Assembly: GCA_002415485.1 (NCBI GenBank)
Contig: DHYU01000061.1
Location: forward strand, 1-15,061
Length of the DNA stretch: 15,061 nucleotides
Source of the DNA: Proteobacteria bacterium UBA5122
Lineage (GTDB): Bacteria > Pseudomonadota > Gammaproteobacteria > Tenderiales > Tenderiaceae
Reading direction: 5' to 3'
The stretch's first letter is position 1. Each line of letters opens with the position of its first letter. Positions 1 to 6,972 of this stretch are shown here, piece after piece. The translations under genes and the position numbers were made by a program. The notes under the pieces are model-generated. The model saw nothing but the letters and a program-made list of their open reading frames with translations. It searched no databases and was not told the origin of the DNA.

Positions 1-814
1 TCATATCCCAATGAGGTAAACTATTTGCCGCATGGTAGCGCCCAAAACCATAGTTCCGGTTAGTGCTCATATCCCAATGAGGTAAACTGCGTACCGCCAG
101 CGCGTACTGGATCGTGCGGTTCCGGTTAGTGCTCATATCCCAATGAGGTAAACTTTTGTCGGCGTTGCGCGCGCCGAACGGTACGTTCCGGTTAGTGCTC
201 ATATCCCAATGAGGTAAACTTTTTTTTGACGCTGGTAGTCGTTCCATTCAGTTCCGGTTAGTGCTCATATCCCAATGAGGTAAACTTATCAAGGGCACGC
301 GGGCCGGTACGGCGATGTTCCGGTTAGTGCTCATATCCCAATGAGGTAAACTAGACCCGGAACAACTTCCCCGGCAACAGCCGTTCCGGTTAGTGCTCAT
401 ATCCCAATGAGGTAAACTAGAAGTCCCCGTCGGCCGTGGCGCTGGGTGGTTCCGGTTAGTGCTCATATCCCAATGAGGTAAACTTAATGCATCCTGCTTG
501 GGCATGTCCAGGTGGTTCCGGTTAGTGCTCATATCCCAATGAGGTAAACTAAGCCGACCACTGCACCGCCTAGTGTTAACGTTCCGGTTAGTGCTCATAT
601 CCCAATGAGGTAAACTTGGCGGGACAATGGCCGTAAAGCGGTTCATGTTCCGGTTAGTGCTCATATCCCAATGAGGTAAACTTCCTGGAGTCTTAATTAT
701 GAGTTCAGAAATGTTCCGGTTAGTGCTCATATCCCAATGAGGTAAACTTTTGCCGTCGGGCGCATACACAAATAGATTGTTCCGGTTAGTGCTCATATCC
801 CAATGAGGTAAACT
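1..814 (+). CRISPR. Type II-C CRISPR array, 12 full repeats, left end cut by the window
   Basis: The array has a strict 66-nt period: 36-nt repeats separated by 30-nt spacers. The window opens inside a repeat (last 22 nt, 1-22). Full repeats start at 53, 119, 185, 251, 317, 383, 449, 515, 581, 647, 713 and 779. All read the same by eye: start GTTCCGGTTAGTGC, core TCATATCCCAATGAGG, end TAAACT. There are 12 spacers, all different, from 23-52 to 749-778. The core holds a short inverted repeat, CTCAT/ATGAG. The + strand is the crRNA strand, because the anti-repeat of the tracrRNA at 5334-5365 is complementary to it. A terminator follows the last repeat by 11 nt. No leader is visible, so it should lie to the left of the window, and the right-hand end should then be the older, trailer end. 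The terminal repeat shows no decay. Confidence 0.98.
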
Positions 815-825
815 CCCAGTCGTTT

Positions 826-852
826 AACCCGCTGAATTATCAGCGGGTTTTT
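826..852 (+). terminator. Rho-independent terminator of the CRISPR array
   Basis: A perfect 10-bp stem, AACCCGCTGA (826-835) with TCAGCGGGTT (840-849), closes a 4-nt ATTA loop. A T-run follows (TTTTT to 852, then C and five more T). The T-run exists only in the + direction; the minus strand reads TTAAACG after the stem. It therefore ends transcription coming from the array and shields the convergent cas2 gene. It is not a good terminator for the cas operon. Confidence 0.9.
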
Positions 853-883
853 CGTTTTTGGGTGAGAAAAAATCATGTCTGAA

Positions 884-1210
884 TTAGAAAAGATCGAACT
901 GGTCAGGGGATTTTTTCGCCGGCTGTTTGGATTTACCATTGAAGGAAATGATCCGTTCATACTGTTTGTCGGTAAAGACTAGAATATTCACCCGGCCTCC
1001 GGAGGGCAAGGCCTGTTCAACTCGCTTGCAGTAGGTATCGATTTGCGCCTGACTGGTGCAAAAGCGCATGTAGACAGAAAATTGTGCCATTTCAAAACCC
1101 ATGTCTAATAGCGTGTTGCGAAAGTGAGTGGCAGCTTTGCGCTCGCATTTTTCAACAACGGGCAGGTCGAACATGATCGCTATCCACATGATCCTATAAC
1201 CGCTCAGCAT
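884..1210 (-). CDS. cas2: CRISPR-associated endoribonuclease Cas2, type II-C (108 aa)
   Basis: Structural partner of Cas1 in the spacer-integration complex (Cas1-Cas2), which captures foreign DNA and inserts it at the leader end of the array. The ferredoxin-like fold starts MLSGYRIMWIAIMFDLPV; the conserved Asp of Cas2 proteins is D15 in FDLP. FSVYMRF (44-50) and the ITDKQ-like FTDKQYERI (79-87) are typical of the type II-C branch. The start at 1210 is chosen because it is 1 nt past the cas1 stop and matches the usual N-terminus. The ATG at 1279 would add 23 residues that are unlike Cas2 and lie inside cas1. No strong Shine-Dalgarno is seen, so translation is probably coupled to cas1. The last five residues are QFDLF (104-108) after a Lys/Pro-rich tail, resembling a sliding-clamp-binding motif. 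This is the last gene of the cas9-cas1-cas2 operon. Confidence 0.95.
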   Translation of the reverse strand: MLSGYRIMWIAIMFDLPVVEKCERKAATHFRNTLLDMGFEMAQFSVYMRFCTSQAQIDTYCKRVEQALPSGGRVNILVFTDKQYERIISFNGKSKQPAKKSPDQFDLF

Positions 1211-1211
1211 G

Positions 1212-2141
1212 TTATCGTTCGACCAAGCTCGCAGCCATATCGAGCGGCAGGCCGGGCAGTGGCAGATCAAGTTTTTCACGTTCGCCGAGGTATATTTGAG
1301 CTAGTGATGTGGCTAGGCGTTGTGTGCATACCATGACAGGGGTGGCGCCTGAGCAGGTTTGCATGTCGTCATAGAGGCTGCGCACTAACGTTCGTTTGGT
1401 GTCTGGCGTGACCTTGTTTTCACCATAGAGCTGTAAATGCCAAACGTGTAAGTCGATGGCGGGTCGGAATGGTTCCATTAGATCATCAATCAGGCGCATG
1501 GGGTTGCCCGAGTTGCTGTGATGTAAACCTAGCGTGGGGTGAAGGCCTGCCGCGATGACTGAACGAGCTACGGTGGCTCTAAGTACAGTATAACCGTAGT
1601 TAAGCAACCCGTTGATGCCGTCGCCATTTTGGTCGCGCCGAAAATCTTCACCAAATAGCAAGTTCCAATATCGGCGTGCCCCTTGTGCTTCGATGTTGTC
1701 TGGATCTCCGGATCGAACCTTGTTTACTAGTGCTAATAAAGGCGCGGTGGCAACACCAGCTGCTTCCAAAGCTGCGGCTTGTTGCTGTAATTTGCTGCGT
1801 ACAAGCTCAGCCCATAGTCGTTTTTGCAAGGGGCGTTTAGCGGCGAGCTGGGCGTCAAAACGCTTAGCTTGCTGGAAATTACCATCGATAGGCCATAAGG
1901 CCCCTACTGCATTGTGATTCGCTCCGCATAGTACAAATGGCGCACCCCGTTCAGCGAGTGCAACCAGTAGATTATTGGTATAGCTAAGCCCGTGAGCGTT
2001 GGCGATTAAGGCTGCGATATCATCCAGCGGTATTTGCCCAAGCTCATTGCGATCGCCATCGGTTTCTTTAACGACCATGAAGCCGCGAGAGACAAACAAG
2101 TGGCGTTTGTCATCTGCGACTTCAACGATACGCCCTATCAT
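1212..2141 (-). CDS. cas1: CRISPR-associated endonuclease/integrase Cas1, type II-C (309 aa)
   Basis: Metal-dependent integrase that joins new spacers to the leader-repeat junction, acting as Cas1-Cas2 and in type II systems together with Cas9. Length is typical. The visible metal-site motifs are E151 in NIEAQGARRYW, the His pair H207/H208 in LGLHHSN, and E223 in LIDDLMEPFRP. This last form, with MEPFRP, is characteristic of type II Cas1. The ATG at 2141 follows the cas9 stop by 2 nt, with AAGGA about 10 nt upstream inside the end of cas9. The gene ends 1 nt before cas2, so all three genes should be one transcript. Confidence 0.97.
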   Translation of the reverse strand: MIGRIVEVADDKRHLFVSRGFMVVKETDGDRNELGQIPLDDIAALIANAHGLSYTNNLLVALAERGAPFVLCGANHNAVGALWPIDGNFQQAKRFDAQLAAKRPLQKRLWAELVRSKLQQQAAALEAAGVATAPLLALVNKVRSGDPDNIEAQGARRYWNLLFGEDFRRDQNGDGINGLLNYGYTVLRATVARSVIAAGLHPTLGLHHSNSGNPMRLIDDLMEPFRPAIDLHVWHLQLYGENKVTPDTKRTLVRSLYDDMQTCSGATPVMVCTQRLATSLAQIYLGEREKLDLPLPGLPLDMAASLVER

Positions 2142-2143
2142 GC

Positions 2144-5100
2144 CTAGCTTTTCCTTCGGTAGCCTTGGTTGAGGGTGCCGATTGGGGATACTGTGACTTT
2201 CTGAGCATTGCCCGCTTGCAGTTCGGCGATACCTATTTGAGAACGAATAAATGTATCGTTTAATGCTGATTGATCAAGGTCGTTTAGAAGTGATTCGTTA
2301 TTGTCTGCCTGTTTAAGCGCTTTATTGGCTTTGAGTTTATTTGTATAGCGTTGTTGAATATTGGCTTCGTGGATAGGGGTAAATGTTGCCCCACCTTTTA
2401 CGCTCATTTGAACAACGCTTAGTAACATATTTCGCTGGCCTTTGTAGTTCATGCGGATCGTGTCGCCCGGCATAAGCTTCATTAGCAGCTCGCCAGGTTT
2501 GTCTGAAAGTTTGTCACGAATGATATTGGGGAGAATCTGGTTAGTATCTAGCCTTCCCCACCCGAGTTGGCGTGCATATTCATAGGCTCTGAAAATAGGG
2601 ATGGTTTCCATTTGCCAGTGCCCTTCGGGGGCTTGAATGATCTCCAGGCAGTAATTACCGCCGGGCTGATATCCTTTGTAGGCGCGTGGTGATCCGTCAT
2701 CCCTGGTGCCGTGGCGATCAGATTTTTCAGGTGCATAGATGGGGACGACATAATCGATAACTCGTTGCTTCTCTTTGTCAGGATTGTTTTTTTGAACAAC
2801 GGAGCCATCACGGCGTATGCCATAGGCGGTAGCTTCAAAGATGGCGCCTTCAAAACTATGCTCTGGTTTGTGACTGACAATGATAGCCTTGAGTGCATTT
2901 TCGACCTGCTGTCGGTATTTGGGCCAGGGTTCTGGTAGATCGTCAATTAAGCGATTGAGGTGGAGTTCGCGGGCGTGAGCACTAGCCGTTGATACTTTTT
3001 GCAACAGGCTTCTATCGGTAATGCCGATGACTGCTGCGTCGAGTGCGTGATGGCGATGATCGTTGCGATTCTTGAGCTCGGTGCCGGACAGTAGTTTGTT
3101 TAGGCCATATTTTCCTCTTAGCATGGCGGTAAGTCTGCCCGGGATTGCATGGACCTTGTTGGGTGGGCAGATGAGTGTGAGGTATTCACGCGCAATCCGC
3201 GAAAAATAGGCCGTGTCATTGAGTGCGCGGGCAATAAATCCTTGCTCTTCGTCCTGCCAGTGTTGTAATGCGTCCGGGGCAAATTTCTTTCTTTTGGCGC
3301 GAGGCATGCGGGTTGTGCGGGCAAGGATGGCCTCGTAATCGTAGTGATTGCTGTTGCCAAAGGCATCGTAGGGAGACCGATTTCCCTTGTCTCGATTGGC
3401 GTGACGCATGGAAACAGTTTTATTGTTCATGCTGTCGTCGAGCGTCATTGAAAACGGAAGAATGTGCTCGATCTCTACTTCGTTGGATAGTAGTTTTTGG
3501 ATACTGATTTGTTCGCCGCTGTATGGGCAGCAGCGATCGCTGGCGTTAGGGTTGAGTTCGATCCACAATTGTATTTTCTGTGAGATTTCTCGGCGCTGAG
3601 ATTTGCTGAGATTGTCTGGGTTAAGTTGCAGTACTTTACAGGCATCCTCAATGTATTGTTGATTCTGCTTTTGCCGCTGAGCTTGTTCTTTTTGTAACTC
3701 AAGCTTCTTGCTGTGACTGAGTTTTAGATCTCGGGTGACTTCAATGATCACTTCTTGTGGGTGACCGTATTTGTTGATCAAGGCATTAACAACCTTCCGA
3801 AGTTCATTGAGACCTATATGAACGGTGGGGTTGGCGATTTTTCCATATCGTTCTTCTTCGTTGCGAGGGTTTTCTTTGGCAAAGCCGACATGGCGTGATA
3901 GCGGAATGCCGTAATAGGGGAGGCGATCCATAATCTCACCTGTTTGGTCCGCGTGAGACAATGCGCTGTGGCTGCCAAGTCCCGCTTTGGTAACTGCGGC
4001 GGAAAATGGAATAACGTCCTTCTTTAATTCGGGCAATACTTTATTGATGGCTTTGCTGCTTAGATGGCTATATCCGCTGGAGAGCGATATATCTGCAATC
4101 TGCTGGGCCTGTTCTGGATCAATGTTGGTATATTTTTGTAGCCAGTCACATAAGGTGGAAATGCTAGGCTCGTCGAGTAGTTGGGTAACTATTTCATCTT
4201 GTTGTTCGAGTGAAAATCGATACCACTCTTTTCCAAAGGCATTTTTGTTGCTTAGCTGAATATTGGTGATGTTACCTTTTAGGCTTGTTCTCTTGATGTC
4301 TTGCAAATTAAACCTTGCGGATCCTGGTTGCCCAAGTTTTTTTATGATTTCCGTGAAACTAACATCGCGTTTCTGTGCCAGTAGATCAGAAATAATGTCA
4401 CGCTGTTCCATGGTAAGTGTTTTCTCTGCTTGGAGATCGTTTAGGATGCGCAGGTTGTTGATCTCTTGGTAAATGCGGAACTGTTGCACGCTGGGGAGGG
4501 CGAGTGGAGCGCGTTCTTCTTCGGGCAAGAGTGTGCAGCGCCCTGGACGTGCGGGTTTGAGTGGCCGTTGAAACAATAGGATGTCTTGTAGTTTGTCGTG
4601 TGCTGCTTGGGTGAATAGTTCGGGTTTGTACTGGCGCTGTTTCTGCCACAGCGTTTCAAACTCATGGGCAACCATGGCCCGGTCAGCGTAGAAGTCATAG
4701 GCTTTATCTTTTTGAGTGGCGCCGCGCAGTCTGGCGCGGACACTCAGGCGTTGCTCATGGCGATTGGCAAGCCATTCGCCAAGCGTTTGGCAGTTTTCTT
4801 GTTCTAATTTATCTCGGAGAGTTTTTATGGATTTTTTGAGTAACCCGCTCTCAGAATCTTTGCTGTCAGTTTTGCGATTACTGAGAAAACCGCGGCGTTG
4901 GTTGATATGAAACAGTGCGCGTGCGAACTCTGCGCCGCTGAGTTCTTCGTATAGCCCTTTTTTTCGTAGTTGGTATGGGTTTAGTTGGGTGAGGGCTTGA
5001 CGTTGATCCTCGTCTTGAGGGAAGAAGCCAAGATCAATCAACGCGTGAGTCATCGCTTGTTTGCGTTTAAGTAGGCGATCACGTCGCCTTCTCATTTGAC

Positions 5101-5284
5101 GGGCTTCGCGGCGTGCAACCGCAAGAGATGAGCCATCCTTGGGGTGGCGGCCATCTGAAAATATCCGGCTGCCCATGCGGATGATTGCAACGGGCTCGTG
5201 GAGTTTATTAAGCTTCAATAGACACCAGCCGATGGAGGTGGTGCCTAGGTCTAGCGCCAGTCGATAGTTTAGATTGGATAGCAT
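2144..5284 (-). CDS. cas9: Cas9 RNA-guided DNA endonuclease, compact type II-C (1046 aa)
   Basis: The effector cuts both strands of DNA matching the crRNA spacer, using the crRNA:tracrRNA duplex as guide. Domains in order: RuvC-I LALDLGTTSIGW with D12; Arg-rich bridge helix about 58-75 (RREARQMRRRRDRLLKRK); REC lobe about 80-480; RuvC-II EVIIEVTRDL with E515; HNH with H607 in VEIEHILP and N630 in NRDKGN; RuvC-III NDHRHHALDA with H746 and D749; then a C-terminal wedge/PAM-interacting region of about 280 aa. All catalytic residues of both nuclease sites are present, so it should be active. 1046 aa, with only cas1 and cas2 alongside, points to subtype II-C. A strong Shine-Dalgarno (CAGGAG at 5290-5295, minus strand) sits 5 nt before the ATG. 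The gene is first in the operon and divergent from the tracrRNA, sharing about 50 bp of control region. PAM cannot be read from the sequence. Base use is visibly more AT-rich than in the flanking genes. Confidence 0.98.
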   Translation of the reverse strand: MLSNLNYRLALDLGTTSIGWCLLKLNKLHEPVAIIRMGSRIFSDGRHPKDGSSLAVARREARQMRRRRDRLLKRKQAMTHALIDLGFFPQDEDQRQALTQLNPYQLRKKGLYEELSGAEFARALFHINQRRGFLSNRKTDSKDSESGLLKKSIKTLRDKLEQENCQTLGEWLANRHEQRLSVRARLRGATQKDKAYDFYADRAMVAHEFETLWQKQRQYKPELFTQAAHDKLQDILLFQRPLKPARPGRCTLLPEEERAPLALPSVQQFRIYQEINNLRILNDLQAEKTLTMEQRDIISDLLAQKRDVSFTEIIKKLGQPGSARFNLQDIKRTSLKGNITNIQLSNKNAFGKEWYRFSLEQQDEIVTQLLDEPSISTLCDWLQKYTNIDPEQAQQIADISLSSGYSHLSSKAINKVLPELKKDVIPFSAAVTKAGLGSHSALSHADQTGEIMDRLPYYGIPLSRHVGFAKENPRNEEERYGKIANPTVHIGLNELRKVVNALINKYGHPQEVIIEVTRDLKLSHSKKLELQKEQAQRQKQNQQYIEDACKVLQLNPDNLSKSQRREISQKIQLWIELNPNASDRCCPYSGEQISIQKLLSNEVEIEHILPFSMTLDDSMNNKTVSMRHANRDKGNRSPYDAFGNSNHYDYEAILARTTRMPRAKRKKFAPDALQHWQDEEQGFIARALNDTAYFSRIAREYLTLICPPNKVHAIPGRLTAMLRGKYGLNKLLSGTELKNRNDHRHHALDAAVIGITDRSLLQKVSTASAHARELHLNRLIDDLPEPWPKYRQQVENALKAIIVSHKPEHSFEGAIFEATAYGIRRDGSVVQKNNPDKEKQRVIDYVVPIYAPEKSDRHGTRDDGSPRAYKGYQPGGNYCLEIIQAPEGHWQMETIPIFRAYEYARQLGWGRLDTNQILPNIIRDKLSDKPGELLMKLMPGDTIRMNYKGQRNMLLSVVQMSVKGGATFTPIHEANIQQRYTNKLKANKALKQADNNESLLNDLDQSALNDTFIRSQIGIAELQAGNAQKVTVSPIGTLNQGYRRKS

Positions 5285-5295
5285 ATTTTCTCCTG

Positions 5296-5325
5296 TTGCC
5301 TTCTTCGAATTGTGGGGCGTATACT
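5296..5325 (+). promoter_or_regulatory. Predicted sigma70-type promoter of the tracrRNA
   Basis: The -35 TTGCCT (5296-5301) and -10 TATACT (5320-5325) are separated by 18 bp. Initiation about 7 nt downstream gives a start near 5332, just at the edge of the anti-repeat, which supports the call. The site lies in the untranslated leader of the divergent cas9, so the two transcription units may interfere. The GTATAC core is palindromic and might serve as -10 on the minus strand too, but I see no good -35 there for cas9. Confidence 0.65.
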
Positions 5326-5331
5326 GGCGAT

Positions 5332-5411
5332 GCTACTTTATTGGGATATGAGCACTACCGCTAACAAGCCGTAGGGCACCAAATGCAAGGCCGCTATATG
5401 CGGCCTTTTTT
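5332..5411 (+). ncRNA. tracrRNA (trans-activating CRISPR RNA), about 80 nt
   Basis: The anti-repeat (5334-5365) pairs with the crRNA repeat. Repeat bases 9-26 pair with 5340-5357 (ATTGGGATATGAGCACTA), giving 18 unbroken Watson-Crick pairs. Repeat bases 27-32 pair with 5334-5339, including two G-U wobbles. On the spacer side, CGG pairs with CCG (5358-5360) past a bulged U, and GTT pairs with AAC (5363-5365) past a small internal loop. After this come a short nexus-type hairpin (GCC 5368-5370 / GGC 5375-5377) and a terminator hairpin. This order (anti-repeat, nexus, terminator) fixes the strand. The role is to form the dual guide with crRNA, enable RNase III processing of the pre-crRNA and load Cas9. 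The 5' end is inferred from the promoter and not seen directly. Confidence 0.93.
5387..5411 (+). terminator. Rho-independent terminator, 3' hairpin of the tracrRNA
   Basis: Stem AAGGCCGC (5387-5394) with GCGGCCTT (5400-5407), loop TATAT, and a run of six T (5406-5411). It ends the tracrRNA and probably also forms its Cas9-bound 3' stem-loop. Confidence 0.92.
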
Positions 5412-5553
5412 GTTTTCAGTCACCGCAACTTCACCTTAATATAAGTATTGAATTTGTTCACCTGACTGAATTGTGCGCAGGCATGTTTGACTGTTCTGGT
5501 CGGGTTCTCTGTGGTCGTTATTTTGTGTTGAGAATTGCCTCTGGAGAAAAATT

Positions 5554-6972
5554 ATGTCACGACAACTTTCCCTGCAATGTTTTGGTGCCACCCGTGAGGT
5601 GACGGGCTCCTGTCATCTGCTCCGTATCGGTGGTCGTCGTGTGTTGGTGGATTGTGGTTTGATCCAGGGAACGCCGGAGGATGAGGCGCGCAACGCACAG
5701 CCGTTTCCGTTTGATGCGACCGAGATCGATGCTGTGGTGTTGACACATGCACACATCGATCATTCGGGGCGTCTGCCGTTGTTGGTGAAGGCGGGGTTTG
5801 ACGGGCCCATCTACACGCATGCCGCGAGCATGGATCTGTGTGCGATTCTACTCAAAGACAGTGGCTACCTGAACGAACGAGAGGCCGAGTGGGAGAATCG
5901 CAAGCGTGAGCGTAAGCAGCTGCCGTTGATCGAGCCGCTGTATACGATGGCGGATGCGCAGGCGGTGATGCATCAGTTTAAGCCGCTGCAATATGAACAG
6001 GCGATCGAGATCCTGCCGGGGGTGCGTTTGCGGCTGCAGGATGCGGGGCACATCCTCGGTTCGGCCATTGCAGAGCTGTGGCTGACGGATGCTGGCGAGC
6101 AGCGCAAGTTGGTGTTCAGTGGTGATCTCGGTCATCGTGGGGCGCCGATTCTGCGTGATCCAACTGCAATTCAAGAAGCAGACTTGGTGATTCTGGAGTC
6201 GACATACGGTGATCGCGCCCATCGTGGTTGGGATTCAACCTGGGCCGAGTTGGAATCGGTGTTGTTGGGGGCGAGTCACGAGCGTGGCAATGTGTTGATC
6301 CCGGCCTTTGCCGTCGGGCGCACGCAAGAGTTGTTGCACGCATTTAAGTTGAATTACGACAAGTGGCAGTTGGATCGCTGGACGATCTTTCTCGATAGTC
6401 CGATGGCGATCGAGGCGACCGAGACCTATCGCCGTCATGTCAATCTCTATGACAAGGAGACGCGCCAGCTGCGCGAAGAGGAGGGCAGTCCGTTCGATCT
6501 GCCTAACCTGCATTTGAGTCGTAATGTGGAAGATTCGATGGGCATTAATCGTATTCAAAGCGGTGCGATTATCATAGCCGGGAGCGGTATGTGCAGCGGC
6601 GGCCGTATCAAGCATCACTTCAAACACAATATCTGGCGCCACAACTGTCATGTCTTGATCGTCGGCTTTCAGGCGCGCGGCACCCTGGGGCGGCGTTTAG
6701 TCGATGGCGTGAAGCAGATTACGCTGTGGGGCGAGACGGTCAGTGTCGGTGCCAAGATTCATACCATTGGCGGCTTTTCTGCGCACGCCGATTGTCATGG
6801 ACTGCGTGACTGGTATCAACATTTCAAAGGCAAACCGCCCTTGGTGTTGGTGCATGGGGAAGAAGAGGCGATGGATATGCTGGCCGATCGTTTTCGCGCC
6901 GATGGTGTGGCGCCGGTGTTTACACCCAAGGCGGGTGACAAGATCGATTTGTTTGATATGCGTCCGGCATGA
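5554..6972 (+). CDS. Beta-CASP metallo-beta-lactamase-fold RNA hydrolase (472 aa)
   Basis: Predicted zinc-dependent ribonuclease of the CPSF73/RNase J-like beta-CASP group, in the cytoplasm. The metal motif is HAHIDHSG (H65, H67, D69, H70), followed by H166 in DAGHILGSA and D191 in FSGDLGH. The beta-CASP motifs are present: acidic E215 in ESTYGD, H411 in GGFSAHAD and the last His, near 434, in LVHGEEE. GSGMCSGGR (near 342-350) is a family signature. Length is normal for this bacterial subgroup; substrates in bacteria are mostly unknown. A good Shine-Dalgarno, GGAG (5543-5546), lies 7 nt before the ATG. The stop overlaps the next start (ATGA), so the methyltransferase is translationally coupled. 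Its location next to the tracrRNA is probably accidental: it lies beyond the tracrRNA terminator and its base composition differs from the cas genes. Confidence 0.92.
   Translation: MSRQLSLQCFGATREVTGSCHLLRIGGRRVLVDCGLIQGTPEDEARNAQPFPFDATEIDAVVLTHAHIDHSGRLPLLVKAGFDGPIYTHAASMDLCAILLKDSGYLNEREAEWENRKRERKQLPLIEPLYTMADAQAVMHQFKPLQYEQAIEILPGVRLRLQDAGHILGSAIAELWLTDAGEQRKLVFSGDLGHRGAPILRDPTAIQEADLVILESTYGDRAHRGWDSTWAELESVLLGASHERGNVLIPAFAVGRTQELLHAFKLNYDKWQLDRWTIFLDSPMAIEATETYRRHVNLYDKETRQLREEEGSPFDLPNLHLSRNVEDSMGINRIQSGAIIIAGSGMCSGGRIKHHFKHNIWRHNCHVLIVGFQARGTLGRRLVDGVKQITLWGETVSVGAKIHTIGGFSAHADCHGLRDWYQHFKGKPPLVLVHGEEEAMDMLADRFRADGVAPVFTPKAGDKIDLFDMRPA

Noticed and set aside
248..796. Long minus-strand open frame coding a 22-residue repeat protein (MSTNRN...SLPHWD units)
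   Set aside because: It is the CRISPR array itself: the 66-nt period is a multiple of three, so the repeat stays in one frame and lacks stops. No ribosome binding site or protein character.
826..849. The array terminator as a bidirectional terminator for the cas operon
   Set aside because: The minus strand lacks a T-run after the stem, so cas2 transcripts may run on into antisense of the array; no other cas terminator was found.
1211..1279. Upstream ATG extending Cas2 by 23 residues
   Set aside because: Lies inside the cas1 coding end, gives Cys/Trp-rich residues unlike Cas2, and the ATG at 1210 fits the family N-terminus and the operon spacing.
5282..5331. Long tracrRNA form that could guide Cas9 to its own promoter, as in Streptococcus pyogenes
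   Set aside because: The best promoter starts RNA right at the anti-repeat, leaving no guide-like sequence, and I saw no second upstream promoter.
5412..5553. Further CRISPR repeats or a small gene between tracrRNA and the beta-CASP gene
   Set aside because: No repeat-like sequence and no coding frame with a ribosome binding site; TTGACT at 5487-5492 has no matching -10 at a proper distance.
5554..6972. Beta-CASP nuclease as an accessory CRISPR protein
   Set aside because: It is on the other side of the tracrRNA terminator, in its own operon, and has the composition of housekeeping genes; closeness alone is not enough.
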